NCBI GenBank assembly: GCA_051877895.1
Contig: JBJEJI010000069.1
Location: forward strand, 48,059-112,058
Source of the DNA: UBA3775 sp051877895
GTDB lineage: Bacteria; Bacillota; Clostridia; Lachnospirales; Lachnospiraceae
Length of the DNA stretch: 64,000 bases
Direction: 5' to 3'
The notes under the pieces are model-generated. The model did no database searches. It was not told the origin of the DNA and saw nothing but the letters and a program-made list of their open reading frames with translations. Made by a program: the position numbers and the translations under genes. Of this stretch, positions 45,150-53,631 are shown piece by piece. Position 1 is the first letter of the stretch. Every line of letters begins with the position of its first letter.

Positions 45150-45200
45150 TCGTGCCTTATACGGTACAGGGCTTACACCCTGCACCGCTTCAAAGCTAAT
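45150..45200. repeat. Interspersed repeat family B copy
   Basis: It contains GGTACAGGG and CCCTGCACC around GCTTACA, able to form a hairpin, followed by GCTTCAAAGCTAAT. It is close to the copy at 39785-39836 and its right half matches 11597-11623. Confidence 0.75.
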
Positions 45201-45349
45201 AATATCACATCTTTAATCCCCATGGTAAAATAAATTATAATAATTTTATTAACACGAAAATCAATTCACCCCCGCATTAAATCACGTAAATATCCTGCAT
45301 GTTTTTAAGGAACAAATTATTATACCCGGTAATCTCTAAAAGTTATGTA

Positions 45350-45377
45350 TTGAATATCAGATTATATGTGCTATAAT
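45350..45377 (+). promoter_or_regulatory. Promoter of the small Cys-rich gene
   Basis: TTGAAT (45350-45355) and TATAAT (45372-45377) are separated by 16 bases on the plus strand. Confidence 0.6.
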
Positions 45378-45456
45378 TTATATCATTCTATTGAAAAACT
45401 ATTAATAATTGCTTCTGTATAGTTTTTTTTAACAGTCATTTTGAAATGGAGAACCT

Positions 45457-45660
45457 ATGAAAAATAATAATGTAAAAAAAGAAACACACGGCACATGTGA
45501 TACTTGTACGTATTACGCTTATGACGATGATTATGAATGCTACTGCTGCGATATAGACATGGATGAAGATGAATACGCTCGCATTGCCGGAGATTCCCAT
45601 TACCACTGTCCTTATTACCGTAACGGTGATGAATATCTGGTAGTGCGCAAACAGATGTAA
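45457..45660 (+). CDS. Small Cys-rich acidic protein (possibly DUF6472)
   Basis: This 67-residue protein has five cysteines in the pattern CDTC, CYCC and CPYY, with a very acidic middle (DIDMDEDEYAR) and the tail GDEYLVVRKQM. The spacing suggests a small metal-binding or disulfide-stabilised fold. It resembles short proteins I recall under the name DUF6472, found widely in Lachnospiraceae, with no known function. GGAG precedes the ATG and a good promoter lies about 80 bases upstream. A family A repeat is just downstream, shared with the end of the LysR gene. Confidence 0.72.
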   Translation: MKNNNVKKETHGTCDTCTYYAYDDDYECYCCDIDMDEDEYARIAGDSHYHCPYYRNGDEYLVVRKQM

Positions 45661-45687
45661 TTTCTCTAAGTTCTCACTTCCAATCAA

Positions 45688-45716
45688 ACTCGCAAACGCT
45701 CCGGTTTTTTCTCACT
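45688..45716. repeat. Interspersed repeat family A copy
   Basis: ACTCGCAAACGCTCCGG followed by TTTTTTCTCACTCA. On the minus strand its right end supplies the stop codon region of the LysR gene (stop at 45712-45714). Confidence 0.7.
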
Positions 45717-46590
45717 CACAATTAAGTGCTTTTTTGAAATAATCTGCCAGAAAGTAAAAATATTCTTTGACAAGATCAGCATCTTCCTCATTATTCTGAA
45801 GCTGGATAACAATGTCTCTCTGACATACGGGATAGGAAATCGGAATAAGTGCCATATGACTTTCATCTCTTTTTCCCCATGAATAATGAGGCCAGAAGCC
45901 GACTCCCTGACTGGCTCCAATCAGGTTCTGTACTGCAGAAGGGCTGTCACTTTCAAACACAACATTCGGCCGAAAACCTGCATGCATGCAGAATCGGTCA
46001 CAGATAGTCCTGAGTCCACGTGAGCCTGCCAATGAAATAAAAGGTTTTCCTGCCATCTCCGACAAATCAATCTGATCTCGTTTTGCATATTCAGAATTTT
46101 TAGGAACAGCAAGGAAAATTTTCTCTGTAAATACGTAGTAATTTTCTTCTTCACTTTTAGGCCTCTGAAAAAACTCCCTGGTAAAAATGGTCATGTCTGC
46201 ATTTTTCTCTTCATTATTCTGAACAAAAATAAAGTTTACATCCTCATGAGTTTTCTTAAATTCAATAACTGTTTCCGTAATCATATTGGAAGCTGCCAGA
46301 ACATTCAGCCTTATTAGCTTTTTTCTTGAACCGGAAAGTTCTCTTAATTCATCCGGAATCTCATCCAGTGCTTTCAGTACCGGTCCGATTTTTTTCTGAA
46401 GATATAAGCCATATTCCGTAAGCACAATATTTCTTCCGCTTGATTTAAATAATTTTACTCCAAGTTCCTTTTCCAACCTATGAATTGTCTGGGTAAGTGC
46501 CGGCTGTGCAATATGAAGCTGCTGAGCCGTTTTAGTAACATGCTGGGTCTGAGCCAAAGCATAAAAATATTTTAATTGGAGAATTTCCAT
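45712..46590 (-). CDS. LysR family transcriptional regulator
   Basis: This 292-residue regulator has the LysR winged helix at its start (QLKYFYALAQTQHVTKTAQQ and ALTQTIHRLEKELGVKLF) and a two-lobed ligand-binding domain after residue 90. It is divergent from the SGNH-like/PQ-loop pair at 46.9-47.8 kb, with 280 bases between, and LysR proteins usually control the divergent genes and themselves. The effector is unknown. Its last codons run into a family A repeat. Confidence 0.9.
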   Translation of the reverse strand: MEILQLKYFYALAQTQHVTKTAQQLHIAQPALTQTIHRLEKELGVKLFKSSGRNIVLTEYGLYLQKKIGPVLKALDEIPDELRELSGSRKKLIRLNVLAASNMITETVIEFKKTHEDVNFIFVQNNEEKNADMTIFTREFFQRPKSEEENYYVFTEKIFLAVPKNSEYAKRDQIDLSEMAGKPFISLAGSRGLRTICDRFCMHAGFRPNVVFESDSPSAVQNLIGASQGVGFWPHYSWGKRDESHMALIPISYPVCQRDIVIQLQNNEEDADLVKEYFYFLADYFKKALNCE

Positions 46591-46769
46591 TTGTTTATCC
46601 TGTCCGGAACAAATAAACCTTGTTCCTTTTTTACTTTTACTTATTAAATTTCAACATCAGCAAAGCAATGTTATACTTTACTTAATATTAATAACATTAA
46701 AATTATGATTTTTCAACTAAAAACTTCATCATTTTTTCTCATATAGCACAATTAATAATTTTACAGTTA

Positions 46770-46798
46770 TTGTTTTAGTTCAAATTATATATTATACA
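46770..46798 (+). promoter_or_regulatory. Promoter of the SGNH-like gene
   Basis: TTGTTT (46770-46775) and TATACA (46793-46798) are 17 bases apart on the plus strand, in the AT-rich region divergent from the LysR gene. Confidence 0.5.
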
Positions 46799-46870
46799 TT
46801 TTGAATTATTTGTTATATGATAATAGCAGATAAAACGTACCGGGCGATTAAAACAAAACGGAGGAAAATT

Positions 46871-47437
46871 ATGAATACCATAGCTACCTACACTTATTTA
46901 AACAATTTTGCCCAGAAAAGAGGCATCGTTCTTTTAGGTTCCACTTTCGCTTATGATTTCCCACTTAATGAACTAATTCAAAATTACAGCGTTTCCAAGA
47001 AAATTTATAACAGAAGTATTCCCGGATTAAAAATAAAAGAAGCTGAACAGTATTTTGAAGATTGTATTCTTGCTTTGCAGCCTGCAAAAATGATTATCAA
47101 TCTTGGCGATGAGGATATAAATTCTGATGTCAGTATTCCGGAACTTATAGAAGAATATCGCTGGCTGCTCTACAAGGTTCATACCCTTCTGCCGAATACG
47201 GTATTAATAATAACTTCAATTGATACTACTTCAGATAATGCTGTGGCTTTTAACCATCAATTAAAAAAACTGGCAAGAGAACTTGGATGTGAATTTCTGA
47301 CAATACAAAATTCAGAGACTTTTGAAGAACATACTTTTGCATTTTTTAAAAGCATTAAAACAAGCCTTTATGATGCTACAACCAATTTTTCGGATTTAGC
47401 TGCAAAAGCAGTACTTGATTCAATGATACAGTATTAA
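46871..47437 (+). CDS. SGNH-hydrolase-like protein with altered active site
   Basis: This 188-residue protein has the SGNH/GDSL pattern of an alpha/beta hydrolase: a strand ending in IVLLGSTFAYDF, the Gly block SIPGLKIKEA, and IINLGDEDIN where GxND would be expected. The GDS motif is GST here, so the usual Ser nucleophile position is Thr, and the final DxxH pair is not apparent. It may therefore not be a standard esterase. I start at the ATG at 46871, with GGAGG six bases upstream; the longer frame has no ribosome site. It forms a pair with the PQ-loop gene 20 bases on. Confidence 0.65.
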   Translation: MNTIATYTYLNNFAQKRGIVLLGSTFAYDFPLNELIQNYSVSKKIYNRSIPGLKIKEAEQYFEDCILALQPAKMIINLGDEDINSDVSIPELIEEYRWLLYKVHTLLPNTVLIITSIDTTSDNAVAFNHQLKKLARELGCEFLTIQNSETFEEHTFAFFKSIKTSLYDATTNFSDLAAKAVLDSMIQY

Positions 47438-47457
47438 CTTTAAACTTGGAGGTAATT

Positions 47458-47766
47458 ATGAGTTCTATTTTTGAAACAATTATGTTGATTTGTTTTGGTA
47501 TTTCATGGCCTATGAATGTAATTAAGGCCTATAGGGCAAGAACTGCCAAAAGCACAAGTCTTCCATTTATCATTTTAATTATAAGCGGATATATTGCAGG
47601 CATCACTGCAAAAATCATTTCCGGTCAGGTAAACTATGTACTGATTGTTTACCTGCTTAACCTTGCAATCGTATCCCTGAATGTTCTTGTTTACATCAGA
47701 AACAGAAGACTTGACAATCAGGCAGAATATGTGACATTTTGTGCAGACAGAGAAGTGCTTGAATAG
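47458..47766 (+). CDS. Small PQ-loop (SemiSWEET-like) membrane protein
   Basis: This 102-residue protein has three membrane helices; the first carries the proline-containing pattern ICFGISWPMNVIKAYRAR with TAKSTSLPFIILI, typical of the PQ-loop/SemiSWEET family. Such half-transporters dimerise to move sugars or related small molecules. The ATG at 47458 has GGAGG five bases upstream; the four-codon longer frame overlaps that site. It is the second gene of the pair divergent from a LysR regulator. The transported molecule cannot be read from the sequence. Confidence 0.75.
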   Translation: MSSIFETIMLICFGISWPMNVIKAYRARTAKSTSLPFIILIISGYIAGITAKIISGQVNYVLIVYLLNLAIVSLNVLVYIRNRRLDNQAEYVTFCADREVLE

Positions 47767-47791
47767 CAACTATGACACCATCAAAATAACA

Positions 47792-48979
47792 TTATAAATA
47801 TTCCAGTAAAGAGTCACCGATTGTGTTCTCAGGCATTATCAGCCCGAAATTATCTGCTACTGTTGCTCCCACCACCGCAAAAGTAGATTGTTCCCCTAAC
47901 ATTTTGCCTGAGGACATGGATGGTGAAAATGCCATAAACGGCACCTTCTCCCTGGTGTGATCGGTTCCTTTGTATGCAGGATCGTTTCCATGATCTGCAG
48001 TAATAATCAACAAATCATCTTCATGTAATTTATTCAACAGAGTTCCTAAATTGCTGTCAAATCTCTCCATTTCATCCCCATAGCCAAGAGGGTTACGTCT
48101 GTGTCCCCATAAAGCATCAAAATCTACCAGATTAACGAAACATAATCCCGTAAAATCCTCATGACAAATTTCAATAGTCTGTTCCATGCCATGAACTGAA
48201 CTTTTTGATTTGCAAGCCCTGGTAATTCCCTCACCGGCAAATATGTCGTGAATTTTTCCAACAGATATAACATCAAACCCATTGTCTTTTAATACATTTA
48301 ATACAGTCTTTCCAAATGGCTTCAGTGCATAATCATGACGGTTGGAGGTTCTTACAAACTCCCCTTTCTTCTTTCCCACATATGGTCTTGCAATAACTCT
48401 GCCCACCTTCCACTCATCCTTCATTGTAAGTTTTCTGGCGATTTCACAATAATGATACAGCGTTTCAAGTCCCATGGTTTCTTCATTGCCACAAATTTGT
48501 AAAACCGAATCTGCAGAGGTATATACTATGAGTTCTCCGTTATTAATCTCTCTTTCTCCCAGTTCTTCCAGTATTTCAGTGCCACTTGCGCTTTTGTTGC
48601 CTATTATTTTTCTTCCGGTCTGTTTTTCCAGTTCTTCTATTAATTCCGGTGGAAATCCTTTTTCCGTAAATGTTTTAAATGGATGAGTAACATAAAGTCC
48701 CATCATTTCCCAATGACCTGTCATGGTATCCTTTCCCAGACTTTTTTCACTGAGTTTTGTCACCACAGCCATGGGATTTTCCACAGGCTGTACTTGTTTT
48801 AATTCAGTAAGATTACCGATTCCAAGTTTTGCCAGATTAGGAATTGCAAAACTTTCCCTGCTTTCAGAAACTGACTTCAATGTATTTACCCCTACATCTC
48901 CATAGGCTGCTGCATCTTCAGTTTCTCCAACACCCAGGGAATCAACAACAATTAAAAATATTCTTTTATACTTTACCAT
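47792..48979 (-). CDS. deoB: Phosphopentomutase
   Basis: The product interconverts ribose-1- and ribose-5-phosphate (and the deoxy forms) in nucleoside salvage. It is 395 residues, normal for the family. The metal-site motifs of the alkaline phosphatase superfamily are present: VVDSLGVGETEDA near residue 11, the phosphorylated Thr region DTMTGHWEMMG near 80, and ITADHGNDPAYKGTDHTRE near 327. It ends 25 bases from the convergent PQ-loop gene. No purine nucleoside phosphorylase is adjacent. The frame start at 48979 is preceded by a family A repeat region. Confidence 0.94.
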   Translation of the reverse strand: MVKYKRIFLIVVDSLGVGETEDAAAYGDVGVNTLKSVSESRESFAIPNLAKLGIGNLTELKQVQPVENPMAVVTKLSEKSLGKDTMTGHWEMMGLYVTHPFKTFTEKGFPPELIEELEKQTGRKIIGNKSASGTEILEELGEREINNGELIVYTSADSVLQICGNEETMGLETLYHYCEIARKLTMKDEWKVGRVIARPYVGKKKGEFVRTSNRHDYALKPFGKTVLNVLKDNGFDVISVGKIHDIFAGEGITRACKSKSSVHGMEQTIEICHEDFTGLCFVNLVDFDALWGHRRNPLGYGDEMERFDSNLGTLLNKLHEDDLLIITADHGNDPAYKGTDHTREKVPFMAFSPSMSSGKMLGEQSTFAVVGATVADNFGLIMPENTIGDSLLEYL

Positions 48980-48996
48980 AAGCCATATCCCGAATC

Positions 48997-49025
48997 AAAT
49001 TTGCAAACTCTCCGCTTTTTGCTCA
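48997..49025. repeat. Interspersed repeat family A copy
   Basis: TTGCAAACTCTCCGC followed by TTTTTGCTCACAC on the plus strand. Its right end overlaps the stop codon (49023-49025) of the YhaN-like gene on the minus strand. Confidence 0.7.
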
Positions 49026-51656
49026 CACTCTGTCACTGTTGCAGGTAAAATAGATTACCTGATATTCCTTGGCAATATTTCTAAGAAAGCCTTTTCCTTT
49101 TTCGGTTCTTCCCTCATCCTGATTAACAAAAGGATCATCAAAAACAACAAAAGGTTTTTCACCTTCATACATTGCCTCAATAAGTGCCATTCTCATGCAT
49201 ATTCCTACCAGGTCCCTGTTTCCGGCACTTAAAAATTTTGTTTCTCTCTGGGCACCCTGTTCTTCAACTGTCAGCTTAGTATTGGCATCTATTAAGAAAT
49301 GCTCCGCTTCTGTTCCTGATATCATGGAATAATATTTTTTATAGCCTTTCATAATTGGCTCCATATAACGTGTAGTAAATGAAGTTTTAGCTTTGTTTAG
49401 CAAATCCAAGGTCTGAGTTAACAAATCAAATTTCTTTTTACTCTCATCATATAATGCCTTTTTTTCACGCAGACTATTCTCAGTTTCTGTCAGAGCATCT
49501 CTTTTCTCCGCCATTTCCTCTTCCTGCCTGAGATAATCACGGATCATATCCTTGATACTATTGGTTTCCTCGTCGATTTCATTTAAGCGTTTATCAATCT
49601 CTTCCGGAGAGATTTCATTATCCGGAATTGTTATTTCTCTATGAAAATTATTTTCATTTTCTTTCATAAACTGATTATAGCGAATAACAGCATCCTTATA
49701 TTCACCATTTAAGCCCTCATAATTTTCAAGCTTCTTACCGATTTCAATAAGCTGGGCTAACAAATCATTCTCATCAGGAATTATTCCTGTATAGGTAAAA
49801 AATTCATCTAACCTGCTTTTGTTTATACGGGCCATTTCATGAAATTTTGAATGTTCATCATCCTTGTTTTTCAGGCGCTCATATTCTCTGGCCTTCTTAT
49901 CGAGAATAAAAATGCTGCTTTCGTAATCTTCACCATTTTGTACAGGTTCTTCATAACTGTTAAGAAATGAAAGAATGTCACCTTTCAATAATCTAATCTG
50001 CTTCTCATAATCAAAAATACATTCATCATTACTCTTTAACAGCATTCGCTTATAATTTTTCGCTTCCTTTTCAAGTTCATACAAACGAATATTTTCATCA
50101 AAGCCGTTTGTTTCAATTCCATATCCGCCAAAGAAATTTTTTATTGTCACTTCTGCATTGGAAATACATTGTTCATCCTCTGTTATTCCCTGCACAAGAA
50201 TTCCGATTTTTTCTTCCTTGTCCATCTGTTCTTCATGGACAATCTGAGCTGCCTTGTGCTTTGTAACAATTCCTGCTGCCAAAGTAACCACACCAAGAAC
50301 AATTCCCCCTATTCCCAAAATATGATTTATAAAAAATCCTGCAATTCCGGCAATTGTTAAAATAATGCCGGCAAGCATTATTACAAAAGAATTATCTTTA
50401 TGCTTTTCCACCGGCTGATTTTCAATCATATTCTTTCTGTCTTTTTTTATATCCAATGACTTTTTACGTTCTTCTTTTTCATAAAGAGCAGCACGAACAC
50501 ATTTAAAATCATCTTCTTCAGGTATTCCGTTTCCAAAAAGAGTATAATAGTCCTGAAGCTGTTTTTCTTCTTCTTTGTCAGGTTTGAGGGCTGTAAGCTG
50601 CTCAGATAATTTTTTTACTTTTTTTGCTCTGTCAATATTTAACGCAATATCTTCTTCCGATGGAACCGAAGCATAAAAATGCCTTGTATAGTTTTCCAAA
50701 ACAGCTTCTTCCGGTCCGTTAAGTTCCACCATTTTACTTTTTTCCTGAGCTGAAAGATAATTACGACAAATATCAATCGTTTCCTGAATCTGCTGCTTTG
50801 TTGGCTTATGCAGTGGGAAAGCCTTCTCTGCCTCAGTTAACTTTTCATTACGTCTAAAAGTCTCATTACGGAGAACATCTGCCTGTTCTCTGAGATTTTT
50901 GATTTTGCTGTACATAGTAACTTCTGTTCTTTTTGCAGCAAGTTCAGACCTTTCACTTTCAAGACATTTAATTCTGTCCTGATTGTACTGTATCTTATCC
51001 TTAATTGATGTTATGGCAGAATCAATCCCTGCACCCTGTCTTATTTCTGTTTCAAGATTAAGAATCTCAGATTTAGCTTTTGATAAACTACCTGTTGATC
51101 TTCTCGGACTCATTGAAGTCAGCAAAGCCCCCAACCTTTCGGCAACCTTTTCATAATTATTAATATCATCGGTATTATCTGCAAGATTACCCAGCTTTGC
51201 ATTAATACTATCGGTTGTCTGTGTATTGCAATCATTCTGAGTAATAAATGCAGTACGGCAGAAAGAATTTCTGTCTATGCCAAAAAATTCTTCTCCGGGC
51301 TGTGCCGATGTAAGAGTAACAGGAAGATTAGTAGCAACATCTCTGATTTGCATTGTGTCATCTGCAGATTTATTGCCAAAAATTCTGGTTATGGTATAAG
51401 TTTTATCTCCTGCTTTAAAAGTAAGACTGCCACCATAGTTTCCTTTCTGCCATGGTTTATATCGTTTTCTCTCATTAGAATAATCATCACGTTTGCTTTC
51501 GCCATCAAAACCATAAAACATGGTGAGAATAAATGCCGCAAGAGTAGATTTTCCCCATCCGTTGTCTTCACAGAACACATTAATTCCATCTGTAAAGTCA
51601 AAAGTTTTATTGCTTATTTTTCCAAAACCTTCTATTTTACAACTCAATAATTTCAT
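49023..51656 (-). CDS. YhaN-like ATPase (SbcC/Rad50-type) with central membrane segments
   Basis: This 877-residue protein is an SMC-like ATPase: N-terminal Walker A region EDNGWGKSTLAAF near residue 31, long coiled-coil arms, and a C-terminal signature/Walker B region (FLSAGNRDLVGICMRMALIE, KPFVVFDDPFVNQDE). In the middle, near 400-440, two hydrophobic segments (VIMLAGIILTIAGIAGFF and GGIVLGVVTLAAGIV) replace the zinc hook of SbcC, as in YhaN. It overlaps the YhaO-like nuclease gene by four bases, matching the YhaO/YhaN pair thought to act in DNA repair. A family A repeat overlaps its stop codon. Confidence 0.85.
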   Translation of the reverse strand: MKLLSCKIEGFGKISNKTFDFTDGINVFCEDNGWGKSTLAAFILTMFYGFDGESKRDDYSNERKRYKPWQKGNYGGSLTFKAGDKTYTITRIFGNKSADDTMQIRDVATNLPVTLTSAQPGEEFFGIDRNSFCRTAFITQNDCNTQTTDSINAKLGNLADNTDDINNYEKVAERLGALLTSMSPRRSTGSLSKAKSEILNLETEIRQGAGIDSAITSIKDKIQYNQDRIKCLESERSELAAKRTEVTMYSKIKNLREQADVLRNETFRRNEKLTEAEKAFPLHKPTKQQIQETIDICRNYLSAQEKSKMVELNGPEEAVLENYTRHFYASVPSEEDIALNIDRAKKVKKLSEQLTALKPDKEEEKQLQDYYTLFGNGIPEEDDFKCVRAALYEKEERKKSLDIKKDRKNMIENQPVEKHKDNSFVIMLAGIILTIAGIAGFFINHILGIGGIVLGVVTLAAGIVTKHKAAQIVHEEQMDKEEKIGILVQGITEDEQCISNAEVTIKNFFGGYGIETNGFDENIRLYELEKEAKNYKRMLLKSNDECIFDYEKQIRLLKGDILSFLNSYEEPVQNGEDYESSIFILDKKAREYERLKNKDDEHSKFHEMARINKSRLDEFFTYTGIIPDENDLLAQLIEIGKKLENYEGLNGEYKDAVIRYNQFMKENENNFHREITIPDNEISPEEIDKRLNEIDEETNSIKDMIRDYLRQEEEMAEKRDALTETENSLREKKALYDESKKKFDLLTQTLDLLNKAKTSFTTRYMEPIMKGYKKYYSMISGTEAEHFLIDANTKLTVEEQGAQRETKFLSAGNRDLVGICMRMALIEAMYEGEKPFVVFDDPFVNQDEGRTEKGKGFLRNIAKEYQVIYFTCNSDRV

Positions 51657-52759
51657 TCCATGGCCTCCCCCGCAAGTGCACGGATTCCGTAAGAAATGAT
51701 TTCCATTTTATCGTCAGAAGAAATTCCATCAGCCGCAAGCACTGTTCTAACAAATTCTCCCTTTAAAGATTCATCATATTGATAATCTTCTGCCTTAACA
51801 CTTCGTCTGGTTTCATCATACACCTTTACCACAAAAAAACGGTCAGCAAACATTGACGTAAGCAACTTTACATCCTTTTCTCCGGTAACATCTACTTCTC
51901 CCTTAAGGATTATTCGAAGCATATCCTTAGACGGATACTGATTCAAGGCCAGTTCTTGTTCTACTCTTGTAGAAATTTCTGTAGTTGTCATGCATCCGGT
52001 AATATCAACCAATAAATCATTTAAGGTTCTTAATGCGTTTTTTACAAACTTATGTGACAGACAACGTCCTGTTGTATCATCGAATTCCATGCAAACAAAA
52101 CCATGCTCACCGGGTTCATCGAAACCCCTTGGTTCAAGACATCCCGGATAACAATAGTAACCGCGGTTGTCAAGTTTTTCTATTTTATAGGAGTGAATAT
52201 GTCCCAATGCAAGATAATTAATATTTTTGTTTTTAAGGTGACCAAAAGGAATTACTTCGGCTTTGTTCGACGAAGTCCCCGCGCTTTCCTGACCGTGAAG
52301 TACAACAATATTGACCGCATCTGCATCCGCCACAAAAGTATTAAACCAATCCGGGGACTGATTACCGTCAAGCTCAATTCCCCAGAGATTGATTATACTG
52401 TTTCCGCAGATATTATAATGGGTCCAGTTACTTCCGAAAAGCTTTAAATTAGACGGAGTAACATCCAGACGTGACAAAAAGCTGTTAGCATCATGATTCC
52501 CCTGTAAATAATAAAATTCAATCTGTGGATTATTAACGATTGCATCTTTTACCACATTACAGGCAGTTGCCGAAATGCTTTTTGTATCAAACAGATCCCC
52601 TGCAATAATTATTGCATTAACCTCTTCATTTACCGCATAATTCACCATTTTTCTGAAGGATTCCAAAAGCTCATTCTTTCTTAATGCTGCTTTTTCTGTA
52701 CCAAGATTTGAAGTAAGCCTTGAATCCAGATGTAAATCCGCACAGTGAATTATTTTCAT
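51653..52759 (-). CDS. YhaO-like metallophosphoesterase (SbcD/Mre11-type)
   Basis: This 368-residue nuclease-type protein has the full metallophosphoesterase set: HCADLHLDSRL near the start, AGDLFD near 62, GNHD near 92, VLHGQES, and LGHIHSYK near 200. With its YhaN-like ATPase partner (four-base overlap) it should form an SbcCD/Mre11-Rad50-like nuclease complex. I start at the ATG at 52759; an in-frame TTG two codons earlier (52765) is possible and has AAGG slightly closer. It lies directly after the amino-acid ABC cluster in the same direction but with about 90 bases between. Confidence 0.88.
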   Translation of the reverse strand: MKIIHCADLHLDSRLTSNLGTEKAALRKNELLESFRKMVNYAVNEEVNAIIIAGDLFDTKSISATACNVVKDAIVNNPQIEFYYLQGNHDANSFLSRLDVTPSNLKLFGSNWTHYNICGNSIINLWGIELDGNQSPDWFNTFVADADAVNIVVLHGQESAGTSSNKAEVIPFGHLKNKNINYLALGHIHSYKIEKLDNRGYYCYPGCLEPRGFDEPGEHGFVCMEFDDTTGRCLSHKFVKNALRTLNDLLVDITGCMTTTEISTRVEQELALNQYPSKDMLRIILKGEVDVTGEKDVKLLTSMFADRFFVVKVYDETRRSVKAEDYQYDESLKGEFVRTVLAADGISSDDKMEIISYGIRALAGEAME

Positions 52760-52848
52760 CCCCAAATACCTTCTTTCCAGTGCTTTTAATGAAGCTTTAT
52801 TTCTGATTTTGATTGCTTTCCTTCATGGAAAATGTTATTTTCAGATTA

Positions 52849-53607
52849 CTACCCTTCCATTTTCTGAAGGAATGCCTTTGTTCTATCATTCTTAGGATTA
52901 TCAATTACATCCTCAGGTCTGCCCTGCTCCACAATGACACCGCCATCCATGAAAACAACTCTGTCTGCAACCTTTCTTGCAAAATCAATCTCATGTGTCA
53001 CAATAACCATGGTCATTTTCTTTTCTGCCAGTTCACGAAGCAGCTTTAATATTCCTGCTGTAATCTCCGGATCAAGAGCAGATGTAGGCTCATCAAAGAA
53101 AAGAATACGTGGATTCATTGCCATGGCTCTTGCAATGGCAACTCTCTGCTGCTGACCACCGGAAAGCTGGTAAGGATAAGCATCTTCCTTATCCTCAAGA
53201 CCTACAAGCTTCAAAAGCTCTTTTGCTTCAGCTATTACTTCTCCCTTGTCTCTTTTCTGAACGTTTATAGGCGCATCTGTAATGTTTTTCAAAACTGAAT
53301 AATGCGGAAACAGATTGAAATTCTGAAATACCAATCCGAATTTACTCTTAATGCTCTGTAATTTCTGCTTAGATGCATATACAGCCTTTCCGTCTGCATC
53401 TTTTGCAACATATTCATCATCATATGAAAGGCTGCCGGAATCCATAGTCTCTAATAATGTAAGACAACGCAGGAATGTGGATTTGCCTGAACCGGATGGT
53501 CCAATAATAGCAACAACTTCTCCCTCTGAAACACTCATGGAAATGTCTTTCAAAACCTCAAGTTTGTCAAAACTTTTACTGATTCTGTTTACTTCTAATA
53601 AGCTCAT
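52849..53607 (-). CDS. Amino-acid ABC transporter ATP-binding protein
   Basis: This 252-residue ATPase is of the polar amino-acid (GlnQ/HisP) type: Walker A GPSGSGKST, Q-loop VFQNFNLFPHYSVLKN, signature LSGGQQQRVAIARA, Walker B ILFFDEPTSALDPE. It works with the upstream fused binding-protein/permease, whose gene stops 24 bases before its start. The ATG at 53607 follows GGAGG; an earlier in-frame ATG overlaps that ribosome site. The substrate is probably a polar amino acid; cystine is a possibility given the neighbouring cysteine synthase, but this is inference. Confidence 0.92.
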   Translation of the reverse strand: MSLLEVNRISKSFDKLEVLKDISMSVSEGEVVAIIGPSGSGKSTFLRCLTLLETMDSGSLSYDDEYVAKDADGKAVYASKQKLQSIKSKFGLVFQNFNLFPHYSVLKNITDAPINVQKRDKGEVIAEAKELLKLVGLEDKEDAYPYQLSGGQQQRVAIARAMAMNPRILFFDEPTSALDPEITAGILKLLRELAEKKMTMVIVTHEIDFARKVADRVVFMDGGVIVEQGRPEDVIDNPKNDRTKAFLQKMEG

Positions 53608-53631
53608 GTTTACCTCCAATTCACCTGCGGT

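Larger units (their letters stand above)
45136..45456. other. Intergenic region between divergent genes
   Basis: It holds a family B repeat at 45150-45200 and the promoter of the small Cys-rich gene at 45350-45377. The remaining roughly 150 bases are AT-rich; I see no gene or structured RNA there. Confidence 0.5.

Noticed and set aside
45684..45920. 78-residue open frame on the minus strand ending in a repeat-encoded tail (PERLRV)
   Set aside because: It is an alternate frame of the LysR gene running into the family A repeat; not a separate gene, though it shows how the repeat can be translated.
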